NCBI RefSeq assembly: GCF_014697585.1
Contig: NZ_JACJSB010000019.1
Location: forward strand, 30,234 to 94,233
Source of the DNA: Dolichospermum sp. FACHB-1091
GTDB lineage: Bacteria > Cyanobacteriota > Cyanobacteriia > Cyanobacteriales > Nostocaceae
Length of the DNA stretch: 64,000 nt
Direction: 5' to 3'
A program made the position numbers and the translations under genes. The notes below the pieces were generated by a model. It was given only the letters and a program-made list of their open reading frames with translations. It made no database searches and was not told where the DNA came from. Shown here piece after piece: positions 42,076-50,543 of this stretch (its first letter is position 1; every line of letters begins with the position of its first letter).

Positions 42076-42293
42076 GTAAACTACCTATTATCTCAGGTTT
42101 AGAGTGTGTGAAAGCACTAGAAAAAATCGGCTTTGTTGTGGATAGACAAAGAGGAAGTCACATTATACTGGTTCGTGAAGAACCAAGAACCACTATATCC
42201 GTACCAGATCACAAAGAACTAGATAGAGGTACTTTACGTGGAATTATTCGACAAGCGGGTTTAAGTGTAGATGAATTTATTGAATTATTGTGA
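42072..42293 (+). CDS. hicA: HicA-family mRNA interferase toxin
   Basis: A 73-residue double-stranded-RNA-binding-fold toxin that cleaves mRNA and blocks translation. The catalytic His lies in the conserved QRGSHIILVR segment. The TISVPDHKELDRGTLRGIIR motif and final LSVDEFIELL are typical of HicA. It starts with GTG inside the last codon of hicB. It appears intact and therefore potentially active. Confidence 0.9.
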   Translation: MSKLPIISGLECVKALEKIGFVVDRQRGSHIILVREEPRTTISVPDHKELDRGTLRGIIRQAGLSVDEFIELL

Positions 42294-42363
42294 TGTACTA
42301 ACAAAGATATTCTGGTGCAACTCCGTGTAAAATACAGATTCCGGTCTGTATTTCCTCAACATC

Positions 42364-43452
42364 ATGGGTAACACTTTTGGTCATCTTTTCCGAATTACGA
42401 CTTTTGGCGAATCTCACGGCGGCGGTGTGGGCGTTATAATTGATGGTTGTCCCCCACAACTGGAAATTTCCCCAGAGGAAATTCAATTTGAACTCGATAG
42501 AAGACGGCCAGGACAAAGTAAAATCACCACCCCCCGCAAAGAAGCAGACACCTGTGAGATATTATCTGGGGTGTTTGAGGGGAAAACGCTGGGAACACCC
42601 ATAGCTATCTTAGTCAGAAATAAAGATACCCGTTCCCAAGACTACGATGAAATGGCGCAAAAATACCGCCCTTCCCATGCAGATGCTACCTATGATGCTA
42701 AATATGGCTTGAGAAATTGGCAAGGTGGCGGAAGGTCGTCAGCCCGTGAGACAATAGGTAGAGTGGCTGCTGGTGCGATCGCTAAAAAGATTTTACATCA
42801 AGTTGCAAATGTAGAAGTTATCGCCTATGTCAAGCGCATTAAAGATTTACAAGGCGTAATAGATACGAGTACAGTTACTTTAGCAGACGTAGAAAGCAAT
42901 ATTGTCCGTTGTCCAGATAGAGAAATTGCTAATACCATGATTTCATTAATAGAAGAAACCGGTCGAGATGGTAATTCTATTGGTGGTGTGGTTGAATGTG
43001 TGGTGCGAAATGTTCCCAAGGGTTTAGGAGAACCAGTTTTTGATAAATTAGAAGCAGATTTAGCAAAAGCAGTCATGTCACTTCCTGCTAGTAAAGGTTT
43101 TGAAATCGGTTCAGGTTTTGACGGAACTTTGTTAACAGGTTTTGAACATAACGACGAATTTTATATTGATGAAAATGGGGAAATTAGAACAGTAACTAAT
43201 CGTTCTGGAGGGATTCAAGGGGGAATTTCTAATGGCGAAAATATCATTATCAGAGTGGCTTTTAAACCAACAGCCACTATTAGAAAAGAACAAAAAACCG
43301 TCACAAAAGAAGGTGAAGAAACAGTTTTAGCAGGAAAAGGTAGACATGATCCTTGTGTTTTACCTCGCGCTGTACCTATGGTTGATGCTATGGTGGCCTT
43401 AGTTTTATGTGATCATCTCTTACGTCATTATGGACAATGTAGAGTATTGTAA
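42364..43452 (+). CDS. aroC: Chorismate synthase
   Basis: A 362-residue FMN-dependent enzyme converting EPSP to chorismate, the last common step of aromatic biosynthesis. It has the full set of signatures: [20 protein letters not shown], the Arg-rich [36 protein letters not shown] and [14 protein letters not shown], then [17 protein letters not shown] near the end. Length is normal. The ATG has no obvious Shine-Dalgarno sequence. It separates the toxin/antitoxin genes from the repeat protein. Confidence 0.97.
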   Translation: MGNTFGHLFRITTFGESHGGGVGVIIDGCPPQLEISPEEIQFELDRRRPGQSKITTPRKEADTCEILSGVFEGKTLGTPIAILVRNKDTRSQDYDEMAQKYRPSHADATYDAKYGLRNWQGGGRSSARETIGRVAAGAIAKKILHQVANVEVIAYVKRIKDLQGVIDTSTVTLADVESNIVRCPDREIANTMISLIEETGRDGNSIGGVVECVVRNVPKGLGEPVFDKLEADLAKAVMSLPASKGFEIGSGFDGTLLTGFEHNDEFYIDENGEIRTVTNRSGGIQGGISNGENIIIRVAFKPTATIRKEQKTVTKEGEETVLAGKGRHDPCVLPRAVPMVDAMVALVLCDHLLRHYGQCRVL

Positions 43453-43538
43453 ATAAATTCTGATGGGGTGTTGATTTGGAATACCCCTTTTGCTTAGTAT
43501 AGTCATACTAATCAGGTCTAACTACATCAATATTTCCT

Positions 43539-45347
43539 ATGACTACCATTAATACAGACCAAGACTACCAAAATCGCGTTAAACACTTTACTGCTTTAAA
43601 AGATAAGTATCAAGCGAATAGCTATCAAAATTTATCTCCTAATAGTCCACTTTATTTCATTCTCAGAAAAGCAGATTTAGGAATTGAAATTCTGGATTTG
43701 GAAGATATTTGGCTGCAAAAAGAAAACCTTTTAGCAACGGTTCAAGTAATTAGAAATCAACAGCAGCAAAGATCTAAACATAGGGTAGATTTAGGTGTTG
43801 AATTTACAAAACTCAAGTCAAAATATCAAGTTAATAATGATCATACTTCCTGGGCTGTAAGTCCTTTATATCTTATACTTTGTAAAGTAGATTCAGGTAA
43901 TTTTCTCACTGAAAAAGAATTTAATTGGTTAATCTCAAATGGGTTTAAAAAAGTAAATTCAATTGCTATTGAAAATCAAAAATTTATTAGTTTAAAATCT
44001 AAGTATAATGCTAATAAATATCAAGATTTTCATTCTGATAGTCCACTTTATTCTATTCTCAAAAAAATAGATATCTCAGAACTTTTAACTGAGTCAGAAT
44101 ATAAATGGTTAATAGAACAGGAACTTTCAGAAACCTTAGAATTTGTTAAACAACAAGAAGCAACAAGACGAAATGAGTTTATTCAATTAAAAGAAAAATA
44201 TCAAGCGACTAAATATAAAAGTGGATCTTTATCAAGTCCATTATATCCAATTCTGCAAAAATTAGAAGCAGAAGAAAATTTAATTGATACCGAACTTACT
44301 TGGTTAAAAGAACAGGAACTTATTGAAACTATTACTATTGCTGAAGAAAAGGAAAAAACAAAAGAATTTGCAGCTTTGAAGATTAAGTATCAAGCCACAG
44401 AATATGAAGATATATCTCCAAAATCTCATCTTTATAAAGTTCTAAAAAATATTGATTCAGGTAATTCTTTAGGAGGACAAGATGTTAATTTCCTGAAAAA
44501 GCGTAAATTGCTGGAAACCATCAAATTAGCTAATGATAAATACATTAATCATTTAAAATCTAAAATTGAAGAGAATGGATTATTAACTGATTCGGAAATT
44601 GAATGGTTAAAAAATAATGGACGGGAAGATATTATCAGTTTAGTTCAAAAACGACTATTTTCTATTTTAAAGTCAAAATATGCTGTTTCAAATTATCAAG
44701 ATCAATCACCAAATAGTCCTTTATATCTCATTTTACAAAAGTTAGAAAAAGATGAGAGAATAGAGCCTAAAGATGTTGGTTGGTTACAAGAAAATGATCT
44801 TTTTTATGGTAAAATCTGGACTAAATACCATATTATTGAAGCTAATTTTTATCAACAGGAATTTAAACGCACTGGTAATAGATGGAATTTAGTAAATGCT
44901 AGTAGCCATTTACGTAAAGCTGATAGATCAAAATCAGCATTAGAGTTAACAGATAATTTACCACTCAACAGCATTAAAGATAATAAACTCAAGTCTGCTT
45001 TATTAACTACTAGAGGTGGAGCGTTTAGAGATTGTGATAAATTAGATGATGCAGAAATTTGCGCTCTTCAAGCAATGAAATATCAAGCAGATAGTCATCA
45101 TCCCTATACATTAATGGGAGCTATTTGTTATCAACAAGGTAAATATTTTGAAGGTGATAAGTGGTTTAATGAAGCAATTAAACGTGGTGCTAAACCTTTA
45201 GATATGGATTCAGAAATTAAATCTATTTTAAACAAGACAAAAGATGAAAAACAGCGTCAGGAGTTAGTTAATTATCTTTTGAAAAAAGACCCAAACCGTT
45301 ATGCTTGGGCTAAAAATTATCTGAAAAAACAGCAGGATAAAAAATAA
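43539..45347 (+). CDS. Internally repetitive protein with TPR-like C-terminus, unknown function
   Basis: A 602-residue cytoplasmic protein built from about seven imperfect ~60-70-residue repeats beginning near residues 17, 89, 149, 215, 277, 338 (shortened) and 374. The consensus is F-x-x-LKxKYQAxxY, then SPLYxILxKL, then LTxxExxWLxxxxLxETI. Residues ~450-560 form TPR-like helices (LDDAEICALQAMKYQADSHH, YQQGKYFEGDKWFNEAIKR), and the C-terminus is Lys-rich. It has no signal peptide, membrane helix or catalytic motif. I do not recognise the repeat as a named family; a protein-binding solenoid is the natural guess. Its last ~16 codons are copied downstream. Confidence 0.8.
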   Translation: MTTINTDQDYQNRVKHFTALKDKYQANSYQNLSPNSPLYFILRKADLGIEILDLEDIWLQKENLLATVQVIRNQQQQRSKHRVDLGVEFTKLKSKYQVNNDHTSWAVSPLYLILCKVDSGNFLTEKEFNWLISNGFKKVNSIAIENQKFISLKSKYNANKYQDFHSDSPLYSILKKIDISELLTESEYKWLIEQELSETLEFVKQQEATRRNEFIQLKEKYQATKYKSGSLSSPLYPILQKLEAEENLIDTELTWLKEQELIETITIAEEKEKTKEFAALKIKYQATEYEDISPKSHLYKVLKNIDSGNSLGGQDVNFLKKRKLLETIKLANDKYINHLKSKIEENGLLTDSEIEWLKNNGREDIISLVQKRLFSILKSKYAVSNYQDQSPNSPLYLILQKLEKDERIEPKDVGWLQENDLFYGKIWTKYHIIEANFYQQEFKRTGNRWNLVNASSHLRKADRSKSALELTDNLPLNSIKDNKLKSALLTTRGGAFRDCDKLDDAEICALQAMKYQADSHHPYTLMGAICYQQGKYFEGDKWFNEAIKRGAKPLDMDSEIKSILNKTKDEKQRQELVNYLLKKDPNRYAWAKNYLKKQQDKK

Positions 45348-45624
45348 CATTCTTGTGGGGTGGGCATCCCTGCCCGCCCAAATATGTAAATTAAGTGGAT
45401 TTTAGTTTATGATAACATCACGGCGTGGCTTTATCTATATTCTATTTTATCTATGAGATACCGTTATGCTTGGGCTAAAAATTATCTGAAAAAACAGCAG
45501 AATAAAAAATAACATTCTTGTGGGGTGGGCATCCCTGCCCGCCCAAATATGTAAATTAGGTGCATTTTAGTTTATGATAATATCACGGCGTGGCTTTATC
45601 TATATTCTATTTTATGTATGAGAT
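45296..45624. repeat. 165-bp tandem duplication of the 3' end of the repeat-protein gene
   Basis: Bases 45296-45459 are repeated at 45461-45624 with about five substitutions. Each copy contains the last codons (NRYAWAKNYLKKQQ-x-KK and stop), the hairpin-forming GGGGTGGGCATCCCTGCCCG region and the following A+T-rich tail. The second copy therefore carries an extra in-frame 3' gene fragment with no start codon. Its right end runs into the first codons of the next gene. Confidence 0.92.
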
Positions 45625-45914
45625 GCAGAATTGAAAATAACATTTTATTTATTCACAAGGAAGATGTACCAGAATTTAAAAAAGGCGGTTCGGTAGTTAG
45701 AAATTCCTACTTTTGGGCTTTACGTTCCATTGCTGGTCGTGCTAAACGTTATCATGATTGGGAATACGAATCAGAAGTTTGGGTAGCACTAGAAAGAATG
45801 CTTTTATCTTTTACTGAATCAGGATATTTGGGTTATCGAGAAACAATTTTAGAGTTTCCTTTATCACAGGGTGAAATTCCTAATTTGCTGCGAAATGTAG
45901 CTACTTGGGAATAA
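45618..45914 (+). CDS. Hypothetical protein
   Basis: A 98-residue protein, MRCRIENNILFIHKEDVPEF to LSQGEIPNLLRNVATWE, with a plausible mixed fold (KRYHDWEYESEVWVALERML). I recognise no family. Its ATG at 45618 lies in the last bases of the duplicated segment, so its upstream region was replaced or copied by that duplication. No Shine-Dalgarno sequence is evident. It may be the truncated 3' part of a longer gene. Confidence 0.5.
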   Translation: MRCRIENNILFIHKEDVPEFKKGGSVVRNSYFWALRSIAGRAKRYHDWEYESEVWVALERMLLSFTESGYLGYRETILEFPLSQGEIPNLLRNVATWE

Positions 45915-46384
45915 TCCACCACTTCCATGTTTACACCTGAATCAGCATATCCAAAATTAAAGGTTAAATTCATCAAACTAACTTTATTCCATCGTCAATA
46001 TGGCATTTTCACAATTTTTATAATTATACCCTACCTAAACCCGCCCCCTCACAGTAATTAGATTGATTGTTCAGAGGAATGGCGGGTTTTTGTATATGGT
46101 TCAATGTCTTGCTACTAATACCAATTCTAGATGAAGATGGACTGGATTACAGCAAATTTCAGGTAAATAAACCACGGTTTTTGTTTCGCGCAATCTCTCT
46201 TAGAGATCCCGAAGGGTAGGCGCAAAGTAAGGAAGGCGCAAAGGAAGAAGGTAATCAAAATCTGGTTTAAATAGATGAAAACTGCTGTAAGATAAACAAA
46301 CCGCTCCAGGTGCAGAGGACACAGAGATAGAAAATATTAAAAATTCGGACTATCCTCACAAAGAAATGGTATAACTAAAAAATC
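45915..46384. other. Convergent intergenic region with terminator and repeat fragments
   Basis: 470 bp between 3' ends. It contains the inverted repeat AAACCCGCC (46037-46045) / GGCGGGTTT (46081-46089) followed by TT, probably a terminator with a long loop. Dispersed repeat pieces follow: CTCTTAGAGATCCCGAAGGG (46189-46208), GGCGCAAAGTAAGGAAGGCG (46210-46229) and GCAGAGGACACAGAG (46312-46326). No gene was recognised. Confidence 0.5.
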
Positions 46385-47746
46385 CTAGAGTTTGACTGGT
46401 TGCTTATTTTCTGTAGCTTGGTAAGGACTGTTATTGTTAACAGGTTGTGATTCCAAAAATGCTTCTTTACCTGTAATTAATCGAGAGCGACGATTACGAG
46501 TAATATAATTCCAAGCCCATTGAATTACGACTACTATTTTAGTGTCAAACTCGATTAAGAAGTAGATATGAATTATTAACCAAAATACCCAGGCTAGGAA
46601 ACCTGTAAGTTTAATAAAACCTAAATCTACCACGGCTAAATTTTGCCCAATCATTGCCAAACTACCCACGTCAGTGTAATGAAATTCGGGCAAAGTATGA
46701 CCTTGAAGCCGTAGTTGAATTAGTCCACCTACATACTCTCCTTGTTGTTTGGCTACGGGTGCAACACCTGGTAAAGGTTTACCCGTTTGATGGGAGAAAT
46801 TCGCTAGATCTCCAATGACGAAAATGTTTTTATAATCCTTAATGGTTAAGTTTGGTTCTACAATTACTCTGCCAGAGAAATCGCACTCTACACCTGTTTT
46901 TTGTGCTAGAACTTTCCCCATAGCTGAACCTTGAACACCCGCAGCCCATAATATAGTTTTTGAGGGAATTTCCGTGATTTCATCGCCTTGTTTAAAGGTA
47001 ACAATATTATTTTCAATATTTGTTACTCTGGTGTTAGTGTGAATAATTACGCCCAACTTTTGCAAAGATTCTGCTGCTACTTTGGATAATACTGGGGCAA
47101 TATGTGGGAGAATGCGATCGCCTCCTTGTAATAGTAATATTCTTGTTTCTGATGTGTCAATGTTGCGGAAATCTTCTTTCAGAGTTTTGTATGCCAATTC
47201 GGAGATCGCACCTGCTAATTCTACACCAGTTGGACCTCCGCCTACAATCACAAAAGTCAAGAAAGCCTGGCGTTGTTTGGGATCAGTTTCTTTTTCTGCT
47301 GCTTCAAATGCTGAAAATATCCGCCGCCGCATTTCTATCGCATCTTCCACAGTTTTCAAACCAGGAGCAAATTCTTTCCAGTGATCTTTACCAAAATAAG
47401 AATGGTTAGCACCTGTGGCTACAATTAATGTATCATAAGGTATGATTTCATCGCCTAAAATAACTTGTTGTTTTTTGGGGTCAATATCACTTACTTCTCC
47501 CAAAAACACTTTTGTATTCTTGCTTTTGCTGAATACAGATCGTAATGGTGCAGAAATATCAGCAGGTGATAATGTACCTGTGGCAACTTGATATAAAAGC
47601 GGCTGAAATAAGTGAAAATTGCGTTTATCAATCAGAGTCACATTTACATTGGTGTTGGACAGAGCCTTTGCCGCATACAATCCACCAAACCCACCACCAA
47701 TGATAACAACCTCATGTGGTGCATTATTCTCGCGTGGAATAACCAT
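46385..47746 (-). CDS. ndb: Type II NAD(P)H dehydrogenase (NDH-2)
   Basis: A 453-residue flavoprotein oxidising NAD(P)H and reducing quinone without proton pumping. The FAD site is VVIIGGGFGGLYAAKALSNT at the N-terminus. The NAD(P) site is FVIVGGGPTGVELAGAISEL, and a second FAD motif is NIFVIGDLANF. The quinone-side GVAPVAKQQGEYVG follows, then a hydrophobic C-terminal membrane-anchoring segment (FLAWVFWLIIHIYFLIEFDT). I start at the ATG at 47746 with AGGA upstream. It is probably located on plasma or thylakoid membranes and may serve redox sensing, as proposed for cyanobacterial NDH-2. Confidence 0.92.
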   Translation of the reverse strand: MVIPRENNAPHEVVIIGGGFGGLYAAKALSNTNVNVTLIDKRNFHLFQPLLYQVATGTLSPADISAPLRSVFSKSKNTKVFLGEVSDIDPKKQQVILGDEIIPYDTLIVATGANHSYFGKDHWKEFAPGLKTVEDAIEMRRRIFSAFEAAEKETDPKQRQAFLTFVIVGGGPTGVELAGAISELAYKTLKEDFRNIDTSETRILLLQGGDRILPHIAPVLSKVAAESLQKLGVIIHTNTRVTNIENNIVTFKQGDEITEIPSKTILWAAGVQGSAMGKVLAQKTGVECDFSGRVIVEPNLTIKDYKNIFVIGDLANFSHQTGKPLPGVAPVAKQQGEYVGGLIQLRLQGHTLPEFHYTDVGSLAMIGQNLAVVDLGFIKLTGFLAWVFWLIIHIYFLIEFDTKIVVVIQWAWNYITRNRRSRLITGKEAFLESQPVNNNSPYQATENKQPVKL

Positions 47747-47878
47747 AAACAATATTTCCTTTTGTTAAGAGTCGTGTAACCTTTCTTAACAAATATGTAA
47801 CAATATTATAATATGTTTTGCCGTTTATTAAGAACACTTGACAAAATACTAAAAGTAGTCAAGGTTACTAATATTAAA

Positions 47879-48754
47879 TCATGGCTGATATTCCTGTTCT
47901 ATTGCTAAATATTCAGGAACATTCATGAGTTCTTGAAAATCTTGGAAATTCATCAAACCGGGTAAATTATCAGTATTTCCCTGTGCTTTCAAATGACGGA
48001 AACACACATTCATGACTTCAGTGACAGCCATAAGTGCAGTCAGGGGAAAAAAGACAATTTTAAACCCCAAATTTTGCAATTCTTGAGGAGAAATTGGCGG
48101 AGTTTTACCACCTTCAACAATATTTGCAACTAATGGTACATCAGGAAAAGCAGCGGCTATAGTTTGCAACTCTAGCACAGATTGGGGAGCTTCCACAAAC
48201 AACACATCAGCACCAGCATTAATATATAATTGACCACGATCAATAGCTTCTGCTAAACCCAAAGGACCGCGGGCATCAGTTCGGGCTATAATCACCAAAC
48301 TACTATCACCTCGCGCTTCTACCGCAGCCCGGATTTTTCCCGCGTGTTCAGTCGCAGAAATCACTCGTTTACCTGTAAAATGACCGCATTTCTTCGGCCA
48401 TTCTTGGTCTTCTAAAATTATTCCTGCTAAACCCAATTGAACCGCATCTTTAACGGTTCGCATGACATTTAAAGCATTACCATAACCCGTATCACAATCA
48501 GCAATTAAAGGTATATTAATTGACCTACCTATCCGGCCGATACTGTAAAAATTTTCCGTAGCAGTGAGAAAACCATAGTCAGGTAAACCCAAGGTAGAAG
48601 CAGCAATACCGAAACCGCTAGTAGCAGCGACATCAAAACCCGCTTTTTCTACCAATTTTGCACTCAAACAGTCATAAACACCGGGAATAACGATAATTTC
48701 AGGACGTGCGAGTAATTCCCGCAGTTTTTGAGCAGCCAACATACAAGTAACCAT
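47879..48754 (-). CDS. Isocitrate lyase / PEP mutase superfamily enzyme
   Basis: A ~291-residue (βα)8 enzyme of the PEP mutase/isocitrate lyase superfamily. The motifs are PGVYDCLSAKLVEKAGFDVA, IADCDTGYGNALNVMRTVKD (metal-binding Asp), GIILEDQEWPKKCGH (Lys-Lys-Cys-Gly-His active loop) and VIIARTDARGPLGLAEAIDR. The closest annotated relatives are oxaloacetate decarboxylases and 2-methylisocitrate lyases; a carboxyphosphonoenolpyruvate mutase label is also common. The start is uncertain between the ATGs at 48754 and 48742; both lack a good ribosome-binding site. It is divergent from an aldehyde dehydrogenase, which may share its pathway. Confidence 0.85.
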   Translation of the reverse strand: MVTCMLAAQKLRELLARPEIIVIPGVYDCLSAKLVEKAGFDVAATSGFGIAASTLGLPDYGFLTATENFYSIGRIGRSINIPLIADCDTGYGNALNVMRTVKDAVQLGLAGIILEDQEWPKKCGHFTGKRVISATEHAGKIRAAVEARGDSSLVIIARTDARGPLGLAEAIDRGQLYINAGADVLFVEAPQSVLELQTIAAAFPDVPLVANIVEGGKTPPISPQELQNLGFKIVFFPLTALMAVTEVMNVCFRHLKAQGNTDNLPGLMNFQDFQELMNVPEYLAIEQEYQP

Positions 48755-48907
48755 AAATGGACTATTTTCAGAATACAATAAATACTGTAAAAACGTTTTA
48801 GGAAATCTACAATATTGATTGTATTTCTTTTTTGCGTCTTTGCTCCTTTGCCTCTTGGCGCGAAATCAAATTAAATATTTTTAAATTCACATTTAAATTA
48901 ATCACAA

Positions 48908-50329
48908 ATGAGTAAACCCATAGAAGTTCGCAACCCCCGCACAGGTAAATTTGATTATGTCATTGTTCCTCCACCACCAAAATTACTTTCCCAGCAATGT
49001 CACAGACTGCGAAGAGGACAAATTATCTGGCAAAAATTAGCAGTTGAGGAAAGAATTACAGCTTTAAAACAATGGAAACAAGCTATATTATCAGAACGGA
49101 CTCAATTAACAGAAGCTTTAGTTAGTGATACGGGTAGATTATCAACATCAATCATGGAAATAGATTCATTTATTGCTAATATTGATAAATGGTGTAATTT
49201 AGCTCCACAGTTACTACAAAGTACAGCGAAAAATACATCTATTCCTTTTATTTCCTTACAACAAACTGCTGTTCCTTATCCTCTTGTTGGCGTAATTAGT
49301 CCTTGGAACTTTCCCCTATCTTTGTCTACCATTGATACAATTCCTGCCTTATTAGCTGGTTGTGCTGTTATAGTTAAACCTAGTGAAATAACTCCTCGTT
49401 TTGTCGCTCCTTTAATGACTACTGTAAACAATATACCCCAATTAAGAGAGGTTTTAAATTTTGTGGAAGGAGGATCACAAACAGGAGCAGCTTTAATTGA
49501 AGATGTAGATTTAATTTGTTTTACAGGTAGTGTGGAAACTGGGCGTTTAGTAGCTGAAAATGCCGCAATTAATTTTATTCCAGCTTTTTTAGAATTGGGA
49601 GGAAAAGACCCAGCTATTATTTTAGAATCAGCGGATTTAGATTTAGCAACCTCAGCAATTTTATGGGCTTCTGTAACTAATACCGGACAGTCATGTTCAG
49701 CCATTGAAAGAATTTATGTTGCTGAATCTATATTTGAAGAATTTTATCATCAATTAGTGACTAAAGCCCATCAATTAAAACTAGCCTACCCAACTATTGA
49801 CAGTGGTGAAATTGGTCCAATTATTTCTGAAAAACAAGCAGCCATTATTAATGATCATTTACAAGATGCTATCTTAAAAGGGGCTGTAATTCACTGTGGT
49901 GGTAAAGTAGAAGAATTAGGTGGGGGTTGGTGGTGTCGTCCCACAGTTATCACTCAAGTTAACCATTCCATGCAAATAATGACTGAAGAAACATTTGGAC
50001 CAATTATGCCTGTGATGTCTTTTGCTAATATTGAAGAAGCGATAAATTTAGCCAATGATTCTATTTATGGACTTAGTGCTGCTGTATTTGCAGAATCAGA
50101 CGAATTAGCAATAGAAGTTGCCAATCAAATAGAAGCTGGTACTATTAGTATTAATGATGCTGGTTTAAGTTCATTAATTAATGAAGGAGATAGAAATGCT
50201 TTTAAATTTTCTGGTTTGGGAGGTTCACGGATTGGTACAATGGGTTTAAATCGCTTCTTACGAAAAAAAGCATTTTTGAGGAAAACTAACTCTAATAAAG
50301 ATCCTTGGTGGTTTAATGATGGAAATTAA
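48908..50329 (+). CDS. Aldehyde dehydrogenase family protein
   Basis: A 473-residue NAD(P)-dependent aldehyde dehydrogenase. The Asn of the oxyanion hole is in VGVISPWNFPLSLSTIDTIP, the NAD-contact region is VKPSEITPRFVAPL, the Gly-x-x-x-x-Gly region is CFTGSVETGRLVAENA, the general-base Glu is in FLELGGKDPAIILE and the catalytic Cys in NTGQSCSAIERIYV. The aldehyde substrate is unknown; succinate semialdehyde is a usual guess for cyanobacterial members. The last ~30 residues (LRKKAFLRKTNSNKDPWWF) resemble those of group-X/coniferyl-type ALDHs. It shares its promoter region with the divergent PEP-mutase-family gene. Confidence 0.9.
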   Translation: MSKPIEVRNPRTGKFDYVIVPPPPKLLSQQCHRLRRGQIIWQKLAVEERITALKQWKQAILSERTQLTEALVSDTGRLSTSIMEIDSFIANIDKWCNLAPQLLQSTAKNTSIPFISLQQTAVPYPLVGVISPWNFPLSLSTIDTIPALLAGCAVIVKPSEITPRFVAPLMTTVNNIPQLREVLNFVEGGSQTGAALIEDVDLICFTGSVETGRLVAENAAINFIPAFLELGGKDPAIILESADLDLATSAILWASVTNTGQSCSAIERIYVAESIFEEFYHQLVTKAHQLKLAYPTIDSGEIGPIISEKQAAIINDHLQDAILKGAVIHCGGKVEELGGGWWCRPTVITQVNHSMQIMTEETFGPIMPVMSFANIEEAINLANDSIYGLSAAVFAESDELAIEVANQIEAGTISINDAGLSSLINEGDRNAFKFSGLGGSRIGTMGLNRFLRKKAFLRKTNSNKDPWWFNDGN

Positions 50330-50392
50330 CCATATAGGATATGAGCCTGTTTAGCAAAAATGTAGTAAAACAAAGATAAAGTAAACTTAAAT

Positions 50393-50500
50393 AGTAGGGT
50401 TTGTTAGCGTCAGCATAACGCACCGACATATAAAATGCGTTACGGCTAATCATTAATCTTTAAAGGTAACAAATATTCTCAAGCTGTAACACACCCTACT
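50393..50500. mobile_element. 108-bp MITE-like inverted-repeat element
   Basis: Terminal arms AGTAGGGTTTGTTAGC and GCTGTAACACACCCTACT form an imperfect terminal inverted repeat. An inner pair (GCATAACGCACC / ATGCGTTACGGC) adds a central hairpin. The GTGCGTTACGGC-type sequence is a well-known dispersed palindromic family in Nostocales. It lies between the aldehyde dehydrogenase and hisS; no coding content. Confidence 0.55.
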
Positions 50501-50543
50501 TAATATTTACTGTGGTTAATTTCCCATTTAGTAAGGTAAGAAC

